A stretch of DNA of 64,000 nucleotides from Carettochelys insculpta (Eukaryota; Chordata; Testudines; Carettochelyidae). Each line of letters starts with the position of its first letter. Position 1 is the stretch's first letter. Location: positions 183,638,798 to 183,702,797 of the forward strand of contig NC_134138.1 of NCBI RefSeq assembly GCF_033958435.1, read 5' to 3'. Made by a program: the position numbers and the translations under genes. Below the pieces are notes generated by a model. The model did no database searches and was not told the DNA's origin. It saw only the letters and a program-made list of their open reading frames with translations. Below, in pieces: positions 12,141 to 24,365 of the stretch.

Positions 12141-12522
12141 TGTGTGCAGGCTGCTCCTAACACACTCTCAGCTTCCTGCCACGGGTTTCCTGCGTGCATG
12201 AGGCTTTAAAGCAGCCAAACACAGGGACCATAGAGCTCCACTGCTGCCAGCTAGAGCGGCCCCGTGCTCCAGCTGATCAGCGCCATGGCAGACCTGTATT
12301 TCGAAAGAGAGGACTGTGGAGCATCTACACGCGTACTCTTTTGATTTATTATTTCGAAGGGGAGCGATCTTCCTGATATGGGATTGGGGTTTGGATTTCG
12401 AAGTCTGCGCCCCGTTCTTTCAATTTTCTTTCAAAAGACAGGTTTACATGTGTGGATGCTCCTCCTGCTCTTTCGGAAAAGGGCCATTTATTTCCAACTT
12501 TTTTGCACGTGTAGACACAGCT

Positions 12523-13084
12523 CAAATGATAAAGCATTTTGAATAATTATTCTACAGCTTGGCAAGTTACTCCTGTGTCTTGCCAAGGTCCCCCGCCTCT
12601 TCCTTTGGCTGAGCAGCTTAAGCTGCAACCACCTCTGCCTGTCTGGGCCTGTCGGTCAGCCTCTTCCACCCTAGCCACAGCCAGGGCTTTCAGTCTAACT
12701 GAGGGAAGGGAGCCCAGGCACTTTCCCATGGAGTTTCTCCCATTCCCCTCCCTCCTGCCTTTTGCAGACACTCCTGGTCTCATCTGCCTTGTCTCTCCTT
12801 ATCTCATTCTCCACTGCTTCCCTACTTCAGCCACCTCCTCTCTCGCACTCTTACCCTTCCCTGACTGAGACAGCTTTTTAAAAGCCCTGCCAGCATGCCA
12901 GTCAGGAGATCAGTTGACCCTCACTGATAAGTTGCAGTCCTACCCCGCTGCTTCACCTGGGTATTTAACCAGCTCTTTCCCTTCTTCTCCTGGCTGGGGC
13001 TGCATCCTGAGCTGCCTTTTCCCCTTCTTACAATGGTCTGCTGAGTTGATCCTGTTACAAGCCAAAGTTCAAGGCCAGAAAGGA
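12523..13084. other. unassigned C/T-rich sequence
   Basis: Pyrimidine-rich text with no recognisable protein or terminal repeats. It may be part of an older element, but I could not place it. Confidence 0.45.
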
Positions 13085-14061
13085 TCATCTAGTCCAAGTA
13101 ACAGGGAGAAACCGTGCTAGTCTATATACTATCAAAACAAAAAAGCAGTAAAGTTGCATTTTAAAGAGGAACAAAAATAATTTATTAGGTGAGCTTTTGT
13201 GGGACAGACCCACTTCTTCAGACCATAGCCATACCTTCTGGCTATGGTCTGAAGAGCTGTGTTACACGTGCACGCTACTTCGAAGTAGCGGCACTAACTT
13301 CAAAATAGCGCCCGTCGCAGCTACACGCGTCGGGCGCTATTTCGAAGTTAACTTCGACGTTAGGCGGCGAGACGTCGAAGTCGCTAACCCCATGAGGAGA
13401 TAGGAATAGTGCCCTACTTCGACATTCAACGTCGAAATAGGGACAGTGTAGACGATCCGCGTCCCGCAACGTCGAAATTGCCGGGTCCTCCATGGCGGCC
13501 ATCAGCTGGGGGGTTGAGAGATGCTCTCTCTCCAGCCCCTGCGGGGCTCTATGGTCACCGTGGGCAGCAGCCCTTAGCCCAGGGCTTCTGGCTGCTGCTG
13601 CGGCAGCTGGGGATCCATGCTGCAGGCACAGGGTCTGCAACCAGTTGTCGGCTCTGTGTATCTTGTGTTGTTTAGTGCAACTGTGTCTGGGAGGGGCCCT
13701 TTCAGGGAGCGGCTTGCTGTTGAGTCCGCCCTGTGACCCTGTCTGCAGCTGTGCCTGGCACCCTTATTTCGATGTGTGCTACTTTGGCGTGTAGACGTAC
13801 CCTCGCAGCGCCTATTTCAATGTGGTGCCGCGCAACGTCGAAGTTGAACATCGACGTTGCCAGCCCTGGAGGACATGTAGACGTTATTCATCGAAATAGC
13901 CTATTTTGATGTTGCTACATCGAAATAAGCTATTTCGATGTTGGCTTCACGTGTAGACGTAGCCAAGAAGTGGGTCTGTCCCACGAAAGCTCATCTAATA
14001 AATTATTTTGTTCATCTTTAAAGTGCTACTTTACTGCTTTTTTGTTTTCATCTAGTCCAAG
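13085..14061. mobile_element. Penelope tail inverted pair, split by a MITE
   Basis: A 14-bp direct repeat, TCATCTAGTCCAAG, flanks the unit at 13085-13098 and 14048-14061 and is taken as the target duplication. Inside, 13099-13240 is the inverted form of the Penelope 3' tail found at about 56980-57085 (shared CCCACTTCTTCAGA and AATAATTTATTAGGTGA). At 13241 the sequence turns round into a sense copy (GGCTATGGTCTGAAG) that resumes after the MITE with AAGTGGGTCTGTCCCACGAA and runs to 14047. Such head-to-head tails are a known product of Penelope integration. The Harbinger MITE 13255-13964 entered later. Confidence 0.82.
13255..13964. mobile_element. 710-bp Harbinger deletion derivative (MITE) of the copy 2 type
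   Basis: It begins AGCTGTGTTACACGTG and ends CACGTGTAGACGTAGCC, and it is flanked by a 3-bp duplication AAG (13252-13254 and 13965-13967). Removing it and one AAG restores the uninterrupted Penelope tail text CTGAAGAAGTGGG. About 300 bases at its left match the left end of copy 2 (23930-24230). About 300 at its right match the copy 2 right end (28190-28474). The middle (about 13585-13620) resembles the antisense 5' end of the transposase reading frame. It is therefore an internal deletion of about 3.8 kb from a copy 2-like parent. Confidence 0.88.
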
Positions 14062-16534
14062 CGTCTTTATCTCACAGACCAACAAACCCCTCCAAACATG
14101 CCTGGAACGCGCCCAATGACCTGGATAGACTAAAGTAGCACAGTCCCTTTGGAAGCTGAACAACTGTGTGCCATAGGTGGGACCAACGTACACCCCAGTA
14201 ACAGATGCTCCTATGTTTCCAGGATGTAGAACATAGCTACACAGCTATACGGATTGGGTTGTACATCCAGGGAGCCAGAGACCCTGTGAAACTTTTTCAC
14301 CTAGCAGTCTAGGACTTTCCATAGCCCCTAGGATTTCACCCTACATTAATACAGTGTGCCCCCACTTCAGTAACATTCTGCAATGACCCTTATTAACTTT
14401 GGCCCTTTTTCCTTGCTGTTTAAACTGAAATGTGTTATGAGGCTGAAGGACATAGATTTTTACTTCAGTAACATTCTGCAATGACCCTTATTAACTTTGG
14501 CCCTTTTTCCTTGCTGTTTAAACTGAAATGTGTTATGAGGCTGAAGGACATAGATTTTTTTTTTTTGCGTGGGGGGAGCAGAATGTAGACAAAAACAAGA
14601 AAAGACATAGCTGTTCAGATTTAAAACAGAAGTCTTAAAATCAATGCCATACATGAGATTTGCTAGGACATCTTTTAAATGGAAAGCTGAAATAGCTTCT
14701 CTTTTCCAGGTAAACATTTTCCATATTAATTGGTAAGTATTCTTCTTTATATGTAGTATAATTTATATCTTAAACACTGCTTCAAGTTTTTTCTTCACTT
14801 CCCTTTTGTGTTGTAATGGCACAGAAGTTACTTGACAACTTTGTACTTTCTAACCTCAGATGTTCCTAATATAACCTAATTTATTCAATTCCTTCAGGAA
14901 AAAAAACAGAATTTTGCATGCAGATTTTACTTCGCCTCCCTGTACATATTTTTTAATAAATTGCACCATGAGATACCGGAAAAAGGTCCACACAGTTTTG
15001 CTCAAGATGATAGGTTCTATTTTATTTATTAGTGGGAAAAAACCTTGCATGGGACTTCCTAATTTTAGACAGAAGAGTATTATGTTGTTTGGCTTATCCA
15101 CATCTTTACATTTTCTGCCAGGTCAGCAGCTAAGGCACAGGCACTTTTGTACAAAACCTCATAAAATTATGGAAAATGACAGCAAAGAGAAAATTAATGC
15201 ATTTAAAATATATATTTATAGTCTAGCACAGCCCAAAGGGAAAAAATAAAATGGGAAAATGTATGTAAGAAAAAAAGCAGGACACATGGAACAACAAGTA
15301 ATAGTATATTTTAAAAATGAATAAGTTACACAGATATTCTGACCAGATACATGATTTGTGAGTGTGATCATTTCTTGGGCTGCAGCTTCCTGAATAAAGT
15401 TGCCTCTGACCTATTTGAAAGTGGTTGAAGTCCAATCTGAAGTCTCAAGTGGAAAGACTGTGGTGTTCTCACCTCAGTCCCTAGAAGACAGTAGTCCTCA
15501 TCACTAAAACCACATATAATTCAGAAAATTGGCAGTCCTTGTTCTGGAGAGGCCAGGTCTTAAGCAGTTTGGAAATTGAACTTCCTCTCACCCTGAAGAG
15601 ATTGGGTTGTGTCAGATGAGGGTGAATCAACATGGAGAATTTTATAGCCTGTCGTTTTTTTATTTGTTTTAAACTAAAAACCCAAAATGGACTTATGCTT
15701 TCAGCTCCACTTACTCTCCTTTCCACAATCATTTACCATAGCTATTAATAAACTGTATCTGTATTTTTTTTCTATTTGAGATGTTTGAAGCCAAAAGACA
15801 AAAACCAGATGCACTTGTAAAATGGTATTTTAACTAGAAAATGCAACATGTGTGTGACAGTAAGAGACTTATAGCTGGAAAATAACGCTCATTGTTTCAA
15901 TGGCTGGAAACAAGTTCAGACCAACTGCTTGTTACACTAGGGATTGGTGTTGGGCTTTATAATCTTGCTATTAAAGTCACATTGTTCCTCTTGGATAATT
16001 TTCTCCCTAAATGATACAGCTTACTTCTTATTTATGGCTAAATTCATGAGATAACTGTAACAATCACCTGAGGCATAGACCCAAAAGTAGACATGGTCCA
16101 AAAATTTCTGACAATGTTTTTTCATCAGAAAATGCCAATTGTTGAAAACAATTTTTAAAATATCCTGCTTTCAGAAAAAAAATTCAAAACCAAAAGTGTT
16201 TCATTTTGACTTTTTCAGAATGTTCTGAGTTTTGGTTTTGGCAAGATTTTTAATTTTCTTTTTTTCACTACATATAGATGATCAAATATAATATAAAGTA
16301 AAAAAACTGTGAAATTGGAGCACAATATTTCAACTTTGTCAACATTAGATATTTCAGTCAACTCAAAATAAAATTTCCTGACATTTGGTTTGTGGGAAAT
16401 CCCTTTTTATTTAGTCAGTACCACTCTGGAATAGAAGACAATTCAAAATTGTGAAGCTCACACAAAATGAAAAATCTAGAACCCATGCTACATTATTCAT
16501 AAATGGTTAACTCCTTCAACTCACATGCAGTTAA
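14062..16534. other. unassigned AT-rich sequence
   Basis: Apart from the tandem duplication at 14364-14559, no gene or assignable element is seen. Around 16090-16260 the text is rich in runs such as TTTTTCAGAATG and AAAATTTTT that suggest an old, decayed repeat. Confidence 0.45.
14364..14559 (+). repeat. 98-bp perfect tandem duplication
   Basis: The unit starts ACTTCAGTAACATTCTGCAA and ends GGACATAGATTTTT. Copy one is 14364-14461 and copy two 14462-14559, and I see no difference between them. The second copy runs on into a longer T tract and then GCGTGGGG. Perfect identity means a recent event or an assembly artefact. Confidence 0.85.
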
Positions 16535-19350
16535 AACTACTTCTTGGCCAAAAACCCATTAAATAGGATTTATACAAAAGACTTAAAAAGGTCTCCCAAA
16601 ACCTGGAAACCAAATGCAGAATTATTATGGATAACAATTCATTCCTCTAATATGAATATGGCATTAGGAATATATTACCGACCACCTAACCAGGACAGTG
16701 ATAGTGATGCTGAAATGTTAAGGGAGATTAGAGAGGCTATCAAAATAAAAAACACAGCAATAATAGGAGATTTCAATTATCCCCATATTGATTGGGTGCA
16801 TGTCACCTCAGGACGGGATTCAGAGATTAAATTTCTTGATGCCTTAAATGACTGCTTCTTAGAGCAGCTAGTACAGGAACCCACAAGGGGAGAGTCGATT
16901 CTCGATCTAGTCTTGACTGGAAAGCAGGATCTGGTCCAAGAGGTAACTGTTACTGGACCGCTTGGAAATAGTGACCACAATATAATAACTTTTAATATTC
17001 CTGCGTTGGGAAGAACACCGCAGCTGTCAAACACTCTGGCATTTAATTTCAAAAAGGGGAATTACACTGAAATGAGGAAGCTAGTTAAACAGAAACTAAA
17101 AGGTAGAGTAATTAAACTAAAATCCCTGGAAGCTGCATGGAAACTGTTTAAAGACACTATACTAGAGGCCCAACTTAAATGTATACCCCAAATAAAAAAA
17201 CACAGTAAGAGACCTAACAAAGAACCACCATGGCTAAACAGCCATGTTAAAAAGGCAGTGAGAAAGAAAAGGGCAGCTTTTAAAAAGTGGAAGTCAAATC
17301 CTAGTGAGGAAAATAGAAAGGAACATAAACACTCCCAAATTAAGTGTCATAACGTAGTAAGAAAAGCCAAAAAAGATTTTGAGGAACAGCTAGCCAAAAA
17401 CTCAAAAAAAGATAGTAAAATGTTTTTTAAATACATTAGAAGCAGGAAGCCCGCTACAAAAGCAGTGGGGCCCTTGGACGATAAAGATATAAAAGGAGCG
17501 ATCAAGGAAGACAGTGCCATTGCGGAGCGATTAAATGATTTCTTTGCTACAGTCTTCACGGCTGAGGATGTTACAGAGGTTCCTAAATCTGAGCCAGCCT
17601 TTTTAGGTGACAAATCTGAGGAACTCACTCAGATTGAAGTGACATTAGAGGAGGTTTTGGAGTTAATTGATAAGTTGAATAGTAACAAGTCTCCAGGACC
17701 AGACGGTATTCACCCAAGGGTTCTGAAAGAACTCAAATGTGAAATTGCGGAGTTATTAACAGTGGTTTGTAACCTATCCTTTAAATCCACTTTGGTACCA
17801 AATGACTGGAAGACGGACAATATAACGCCAATATTTAAAAAAGGCTCTAGAGGAGACCCTGGCAATTATAGACCGATAAGTTTAACATCAGTACCAGGCA
17901 AATTAGTAGAAACACTAGTAAAGAATAAAATTGCAAGGCACGTAGAAGAGCACGAATTGTTGGGCAAAAGTCAGCATGGTTTCTGCAGAGGGAAGTCGTG
18001 TCTAACTAATCTATTAGAATTCTTTGAAGGGGTTAATAAACATGCGGACAAGGGGCACCCAGTGGACATAATATACCTAGATTTCCAGAAAGCCTTTGAC
18101 ACGGTCCCACACCAAAGGCTTTTATGTAAATTAGGTGGTCATGGGATAGGAGGAAAGATCCTTTCATGGATCGGGAATTGGTTAGAAGACAGAAAACAAA
18201 GGGTTGGAATAAATGGTAAATTTTCACAATGGAGGAGGGTAACTAGTGGTGTTCCCCAGGGGTCAGTCCTGCGACCGATCCTGTTCAACTTGTTCATCAA
18301 TGATCTAGAAAATGAGGTAAGCAGTGAGGTGGCAAAGTTTGCAGATGACATCAAGTTGTTCAGGACAGTCAAAACCAAAACAGATTGTGAAGAACTACAA
18401 AAAGATCTCAGCAAACTGAGTGATTGGGCAGCAAAATGGCAAATGAAATTTAATGTGGGTAAGTGTCAGGTAATGCATGTTGGAAAAAATAACCCAAATT
18501 ACACGTACTACATGATGGGGTCAAATTTAGCTACGACAGATCAGGAAAGGGATCTTGGAGTTATAGTGGATAGTTCTCTGAAGACATCCACGCAGTGTGC
18601 AGCAGCAGTTAGTAAAGCAAATAGGATGTTAGGAATTATTAAAAAAGGGATCGATAATAAGACAAAAGATATCATACTTCCCCTATATAAAACTATGGTA
18701 CGCCCACATCTCGAGTACTGCGTGCAGATGTGGTCTCCTCACCTCAAAAAAGATATACTGGCATTAGAAAAGGTTCAGAAAAGGGCGACTAAGATGATTA
18801 GGGGCTTGGAACGGGTCCTATATGGGGAGAGGCTAGAGAGACTGGGACTTTTCAGTTTGGAAAAGAGGCGATTGAGGGGCGATATGATAGAGGTATATAA
18901 AATCATGAATGGTGTGGAGAAAGTGAATATCGAAAAAGTATTTACCTTTTCCCATAATACAAGAACGAGGGGACACCAAATGAAATTGATGGGTAGTAGG
19001 TTCAAAACTAATAAAAGGAAATTTTTCTTCACACAGCGCACAGTCAACCTGTGGAACTCCTTGCCCGAGAAGGCTGTGAAGGCCAGGACTCTATTAGGGT
19101 TTAAAAAAGAGCTTGATAAATTTTTGCAGGTTAGGTCCATAAATGGCTATTAGCCAGGGATAAAGTATGGTGCCCTAGCCTTCAGAACAAGGGCATGAGA
19201 TGGATGGCAGGAGATAAATCACTTGATCATTGTCTTCTGTTCTCCTTCTCTGGGGCACCTGGCATTGGCCACCGTCGGCAGATGGGATGCTGGGCTGGAT
19301 GGACCTTTGGTCTGACCCAGTATGGCCATTCTTATGTTCTTATGTTCTTA
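16535..19350 (+). mobile_element. CR1 LINE, 5'-truncated, 2.8 kb
   Basis: The element carries the endonuclease C-terminal part, a full reverse transcriptase and a 3' UTR. It ends with GGTCTGACCCAGTATGGCC followed by ATTCTTATGTTCTTATGTTCTTA at 19328-19350, the repeated 3' motif of reptilian CR1. The 5' edge falls within the endonuclease domain, with an in-frame TAA at 16532-16534 just outside. Truncation at the 5' end is normal for CR1 insertions. Confidence 0.9.
16544..19153 (+). CDS. CR1 ORF2: endonuclease (partial) and reverse transcriptase
   Basis: This protein nicks target DNA and reverse-transcribes the CR1 RNA at the nick. The frame is open for 869 codons with no internal stop, which is long for a truncated insert and suggests a young copy. 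It has no real ATG at its beginning, because the first codon used here is TTG inside the truncated endonuclease. Visible endonuclease residues are YRPPN (45-49), [10 protein letters not shown] (75-84) and NSDHNI (142-147, catalytic Asp and His). The RT follows with NKSPGPDGI (about 383), DFQKAFD (513-519), GVPQGSV (569-575) and FADD (599-602, catalytic Asp pair). A thumb and C-terminal region with [12 protein letters not shown] and VNLWNSLPE complete it. The N-terminal about 100 residues of the endonuclease and ORF1 are missing, so it cannot act alone. Confidence 0.9.
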   Translation: MAKNPLNRIYTKDLKRSPKTWKPNAELLWITIHSSNMNMALGIYYRPPNQDSDSDAEMLREIREAIKIKNTAIIGDFNYPHIDWVHVTSGRDSEIKFLDALNDCFLEQLVQEPTRGESILDLVLTGKQDLVQEVTVTGPLGNSDHNIITFNIPALGRTPQLSNTLAFNFKKGNYTEMRKLVKQKLKGRVIKLKSLEAAWKLFKDTILEAQLKCIPQIKKHSKRPNKEPPWLNSHVKKAVRKKRAAFKKWKSNPSEENRKEHKHSQIKCHNVVRKAKKDFEEQLAKNSKKDSKMFFKYIRSRKPATKAVGPLDDKDIKGAIKEDSAIAERLNDFFATVFTAEDVTEVPKSEPAFLGDKSEELTQIEVTLEEVLELIDKLNSNKSPGPDGIHPRVLKELKCEIAELLTVVCNLSFKSTLVPNDWKTDNITPIFKKGSRGDPGNYRPISLTSVPGKLVETLVKNKIARHVEEHELLGKSQHGFCRGKSCLTNLLEFFEGVNKHADKGHPVDIIYLDFQKAFDTVPHQRLLCKLGGHGIGGKILSWIGNWLEDRKQRVGINGKFSQWRRVTSGVPQGSVLRPILFNLFINDLENEVSSEVAKFADDIKLFRTVKTKTDCEELQKDLSKLSDWAAKWQMKFNVGKCQVMHVGKNNPNYTYYMMGSNLATTDQERDLGVIVDSSLKTSTQCAAAVSKANRMLGIIKKGIDNKTKDIILPLYKTMVRPHLEYCVQMWSPHLKKDILALEKVQKRATKMIRGLERVLYGERLERLGLFSLEKRRLRGDMIEVYKIMNGVEKVNIEKVFTFSHNTRTRGHQMKLMGSRFKTNKRKFFFTQRTVNLWNSLPEKAVKARTLLGFKKELDKFLQVRSINGY

Positions 19351-21054
19351 GAATTACTGTGTGGCCTCTGAAGATATGTTACATGGCAATGTAGACAAGA
19401 GTAGAATTGGTTTCAATTCACCGCTAACCACCTAGTCATATTTCAGAAGGGACTCCATGAACAGGAGCTCTAAGGTGCACAGGGATTGTGGTATTAGCTT
19501 GCACTGCCTGCCTTCAGTACACATGGGAATCACAACTTCCCTGCAACATCCATCACCACCATACCAATGGCCCTCAATCATTTTGTGTTCAACAAGGAGG
19601 CACTGGAGGAGCAGCCTGACTCACACCTCATGTAAAAGCTAATCTTCCCACTTCATTGTGTTTTTCCCATTTCTTCTCTACAAAGTCTCCATCCAAAAGT
19701 GCATTACTGCAGCATTCTCATGGAAATCCCAAAGGCCCCAACTTCCTCTAGGAAGCACATTTTAAGTGGTTAATAAAGCTCTCTAGAGATCAGTTTTGAG
19801 TAGAAATATTATTGTATAGTTAATTGTTATCATTTGCAGAAGTCGTAGCAGAGCTCAGTGTTGACTAGAGTAGACTGTTACCAACCTGTTTGCACAATAT
19901 GGAAACATCATTCTAATTAGAAAGATACCAGAACCAGCTTTATCCTGTCACCACAACTTATTCAACAACTGCTCTCCCCTAACAGATCAAACCAGTTGTG
20001 GTCCCTCTACCACTGGGCCAAGTATCTTCCTTTCACACACAGTAATCATAACATAATTGAACAACCACATCAAATCAGACCCAAAGTTCACTTAGTCCAA
20101 TATCCTGTCTCCATCACTGACTTGCACCAAATGCTGCAGAGGCAGATCTAAGAACCCTGCAGCAATAATTGTGACGTATTCTTGCCCCCACACAGGTCTC
20201 CTGATTTCCACATCCGCTGGTGTAAGGGGTGTGAGTCTCAAACTTGCATACACATGCTGACACACTTGCTCAAGCCACTGGGCATATATTCAGCTCAGCC
20301 ATGCCTCCATTACTGCTTCCTGTACTGAGAGCTAGCACAAGTGTGTATATATGAGCACGGGAACCCCACTCCTACCTCACAGAGTACACATAACTTAACA
20401 GTGAAGAGTTTAGCATCCAGAAGTAAACCCAGTAACAAAATATAACCACTCCTGGCAAGAGTGAGATGCCACATTGTTAGGAATAAATACTGAACAGGTA
20501 TTTATTCATGTACCTATCGCTCTTAAGTTTTCAACTATGCATATTACACCCCAACTCTTTCAACCTAATTCTTGTGTGCAAAAGCAACCTGACATGAAAT
20601 CACGCATTTCTTTTGGATAAGAGTATTTCCTCCTATTATAAGTATAATTTTTATTTATATCTTGTACTCCCACGTTGATTTGTTGATTAATAAAATTAAA
20701 ACAAAATAAAATTAACATAAAAATGCTATCTTGTAGGGTGCTGACTTTAGCCTATACACAAATATAATTCCACAACTTCCGTCTTCATAACGGCCCTATC
20801 AATCATCTTTCCCCTCTCCTATCCCTCCACGTGCTATTATCTCCTCTTGTTTATTCTCATTTTAATTAAAATCTCCAATCCCATGATATGAACTGCGCAG
20901 GCACAGCTTTTATCCATTACTTTGATGGGACTCCATGGAAAATATTCAGGCCTCCGAAGATCCTGCTGTACAATAAGGATCTTAGGTTGCAAGCTCCTTA
21001 AGACAAAGACTTCATCTTTCTTTGTATTGGAAAGTTCCAAGAAGATCTACAACA
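19351..21054. other. unassigned sequence
   Basis: No gene, RNA or clear repeat was recognised in this stretch. Confidence 0.45.
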
Positions 21055-21210
21055 TCATATGGGAGGCAGTGTGTCCTGTGGACACAACTCTGGTTTGGGA
21101 CTTAGTAGACCTGAGTTCTATTCAGAGCATATGCCTGGCCTTTAGCGTGCCTCTGTTTTCCTTTTGTAAAATGGGGATAATGATGTGACCTCCTTCATAA
21201 TGTGCACTTG
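21055..21210 (+). repeat. MIR-like SINE relic, sense
   Basis: The order GGGAGGCAGTGTG, then AGTAGACCTGAGTTCTATTC, then TGCCTCTGTTTTCC and TTGTAAAATGGGGATAATGA follows the core and 3' part of the MIR consensus. Divergence is high, as expected for this old amniote family. Confidence 0.7.
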
Positions 21211-21256
21211 TGGACAACTGATTAACTGCGTTATATGAGTGATGTACTAGATTACT

Positions 21257-22123
21257 ATAGGTTCAACCTCTTAAATACAGTACTCTCCCATATGGCGACA
21301 TCCGTGGTCCAACATGACCATGGCTGTTGCAGGACCAGAGAGGACCAGAGAGTCCCAGTATTGGGGCTGGACTTGCATCAGCGGGGGCAGGGGCTGGGGC
21401 CCAAGCAGTGGCCGGGACCCAAGCAGTGGCCAGCAGCCTGGCCCAGGCAAGAAATGGAGCCACCACTGGTCCGGCTGCAGCATGCGGGGGGAGTGAGCCC
21501 TCCACTGGAGAATGGGGCTGGGGCCAGAGCCCCTGCTGGAGCCCTCACCAAGCCCCTTCAGGAGGAGAAAGGGGGAAACTGGGGAGTAGAAGCCAGCGGC
21601 CCCAATGGTTAGAGATCCAGTGGTGTGCAGCCAGGTCCCAGTGACTGGGGAACTGACCACGGGGGGTAGCAGGACTGGGAAGCTGGCCAGAGAACTGCAG
21701 GATTGGGGACCTAGTGTGGGAGTCACAGGCCTGGAAAGCTACAGGGCCTGGGAGCCAGCAGGAACTGGCCAGGGAATCATGGAACCAGGTAGCCAGCCGG
21801 GGAGCCATGGTGGCCAAGTAGCCAGCAACAAGCTGGTTTGGGTCAGCTGACCAGGTAACTGCAGCTAGGGAGCCGGCCAGGAAGACAGCTGGGGAGCAGT
21901 AGGGCTCCAGCTTCCAAGAAAAGGAACTGCAGCTGGGGCTGGGAAACTGGCACTCGCAGCTGTGCCGGGATCTGGAGGCCAGCGTCCCAGAATAGGGAGC
22001 TACACGTATGGTTGGGGAAGTGGCTGGGGTGCCCTGAGGGCATTGACCACCCCTGGTCTGGCAAGTTCCTTGTCTGGGACTGCTCAGATCCCAAGGGTGC
22101 CGGACCAGGGAGGTGCAACCCCT
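21257..22123. mobile_element. DNA-transposon-like repeat with CAACCT ends
   Basis: The left end is ATAGGTTCAACCTC and the right end GAGGTGCAACCCCT, imperfect inverted copies. Near the ends are CGGACCAGGGAG on the right and AGGACCAGAGAG on the left, as in the related element at 35412-35702. The middle (about 21640-21960) is a degenerate G-rich array built from phrases like GGGAGCCAGC and CCAGGTAGCCAGC. No protein is encoded, and open frames across it are products of the repeat. Confidence 0.6.
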
Positions 22124-22831
22124 ACAGTAATAATTACAATTTGTGCTCAAATCCATGAGATTCCAGCACAGCTGCGGTCACTCCTCCAAGAAGTGGCCTC
22201 TAAATAAATCTTGTCAGTAAGTGCTAGATTTTTTTTCCAACCTCAAATCCCTCCTGAATGAGACGAAATTGTGAAGGTCTAAAATTAAGCCTTCCCACAC
22301 ATTAGCAGCAAACTAAATCCTTTTCATTCCTCCTACCCTGGGAGGACCCAAGGGATTCTAGAATTTTCCATTGTTGTTCTTCAGGTTTCAGTGCCACTGA
22401 AAAGGAGAACTGGCATTCCCTTGCATATATCCATCCCTAACAATGTGTGTGTTAAACTGGTGTTTTAAAAACAACATCTTGAATAACGTTACATCATACT
22501 GACTGCTGATATTTGACTGAGGTGTTAGACTTCTAGTCAAATCCTTCAGCATGATGAACAGATACAGTGCAAGACAAGTTTTTACCCTGTAGAGGGTTAA
22601 GCTGATGATGATCTAAATAAAATGTTAGCCACTTTCCATATCCATGTAGAAAAAGTTTATTTCCTGACTGACAACCAAGGTAACAGCTAGAAGCCATACA
22701 AAGGAGTCAAAACACCAACTGCTAAAAGCGAGCAAATGAAATCCTACCAGAACATTTAATATAGAATCACAGAGTGAGATTGTATAAAGAATACACACTG
22801 TTTCTTGACTATAAAACATGGTTTTATAAAG
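22124..22831. other. unassigned AT-rich sequence
   Basis: No feature recognised. Confidence 0.45.
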
Positions 22832-23291
22832 TAGGGCCCTAAAAAATTCATGGTCCATTTTACTGTCATAGGACTTTAAAAATTGCACATTTCATAGCTT
22901 CAGATATTTAAATCTGAACTTTTGTGGTGGTAGAACTGTGGGGTTCCAACTCAAGAACAGGACAGCCATAGTGTGGGTTGGGGACGGGGGGCATGTCACG
23001 GTATTTAATTCTGAGCATCTGCTGATTCTGGTGGTACTGCTATCAGAACTGGGTTCCCTGCTGACTGGGGAGATTTCAGCAGATCAGTCTGCCCCAACCC
23101 AAGGAGTGACCCCTGTAAGGGAAGAGGAAGTCCCATCTCTCCCCAGTTCAGGCAGACTAGCATCTGGAGACTAACACATAGCAAGAGACTCCAGACTTGC
23201 CTCTCTCCTACACTAGCCAGATTTCATGGGGGAGATCTGATTTTACATTCCACAACAAGCTTTTCAGGTCCATGAATTTGGTAGGATCCTA
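22832..23291. mobile_element. non-autonomous DNA transposon with TAGGGCCCTA ends
   Basis: The left end is TAGGGCCCTAAAAAATTCATGG and the right end, inverted, TAGGATCCTACCAAATTCATGG, an inverted terminal repeat of about 22 bases with few mismatches. Flanking 8-mers (TTATAAAG/TTTGTAAG) agree only partly, so the target site is uncertain. No coding content is seen. A hAT-type origin is plausible but unproven. Confidence 0.65.
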
Positions 23292-23635
23292 TTTGTAAGG
23301 TTAAAACTAAGTGTTGGCTCATATATTCTGCTTCAAAAATCTAGTGAACTGCACTATCCTGCTTGTTTAACATTTATGTTGTGCTAGCCCAATTACAGTA
23401 AACAAATAACTTACCTCTAAGAAATGTCTACTGCATTTGAGAATGCATGTTGCATAATAACAATTTCATTTTACAGCATTTTTCATCCCAAAGAACAAAC
23501 TGTTTTACAAATTTAAACTTGCATGTTAACTACACAAGGAGACCACTCTTTACAATGGATATGCAGCCGCCACCTCAACAATTTAACAAATCATGGAAAT
23601 ACTACCCCACGTAACCAATGAAAAAATCTAACTGA
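23292..23635. other. unassigned AT-rich sequence
   Basis: No feature recognised. Confidence 0.45.
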
Positions 23636-24365
23636 GGCTACGTCTACCTTACAAGATAAATTCAAATTTAAGGCAGTTAGTTCAATATTAAAATGCCACT
23701 TCATTGTAAATACCATTAACTCAATTTTGGGAGCACTAATATCGATATAATATCGTCAGAATCGGCTGGGTGTAGAGTCAAGGTTGAATTTAAAAAGTTC
23801 GAACAAAGGCTAGTGTGGAAATGCCATGTCTTTGTATTGGACTCATTAGCCTCCAGAGGTGTCCCATATATATCCCACAATGCCCCACAGTGCTCTGTTC
23901 TATCCGCTTCCATCCCCACTGCTCTCCAGAACCACGTCTACATGTGCACGCTACTTCGAAGTAGCGGCACCAACTTCAAAATAGCGCCCGTCACGACTAC
24001 ACATGTTGGGCGCTATTTCAAAGTTAACATCGATGTTAGGCGACGAGACGTTGAAGCCGCTAACCCCATGAGGGGATGGGAATAGCGCCCTACTTCGATG
24101 TTGAACGTCGAAGTAGGGAACGTGTAGTCGTTGCGCATCCCGCAACATCAAAATTGCAGGGTCCTCCATGGCGGCCATCAGCTGAGGGGTTCAGAGACGC
24201 TCTCTCCAGCCCCTGAGCTCAATGGTGGCCGCATGGAGTGGCCCCTTAAAGCTCCCCGCCCCCTCCCTTCCTGTGAAGGAAGCTGAGAGAACGTGCAGGC
24301 GGCAGCTCAGACACGCGGCAAGCCTGCACGTCCCTCAGCCAGCTAGAGACACCCACCCAGCTGCG

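Larger units (their letters stand above)
8631..12522 (+). mobile_element. PIF/Harbinger DNA transposon, copy 1 (3.9 kb)
   Basis: The left end reads AGCTGGGTCTACACATG and the right end, inverted, AGCTGTGTCTACACGTG, so the termini match at 15 of 17 bases. The element is flanked by the 3-bp target duplication CAA (8628-8630 and 12523-12525), the size expected for Harbinger. Inside are a plus-strand transposase and a convergent minus-strand Myb-like gene. Palindromic TTTCGAAAG motifs lie in the subterminal DNA near 8772 and 12300. The block is far more G+C-rich than its flanks. Confidence 0.88.

Noticed and set aside
21235..21850. Pro/Gly-rich coding gene
   Set aside because: Overlapping open frames on both strands arise from the G-rich degenerate array within the repeat 21257-22123.
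23636..23929. hAT element, because of the AT-rich body
   Set aside because: The flanking duplication is 3 bp (TGA), not 8 bp, and the termini match the Harbinger-type ends in the window.
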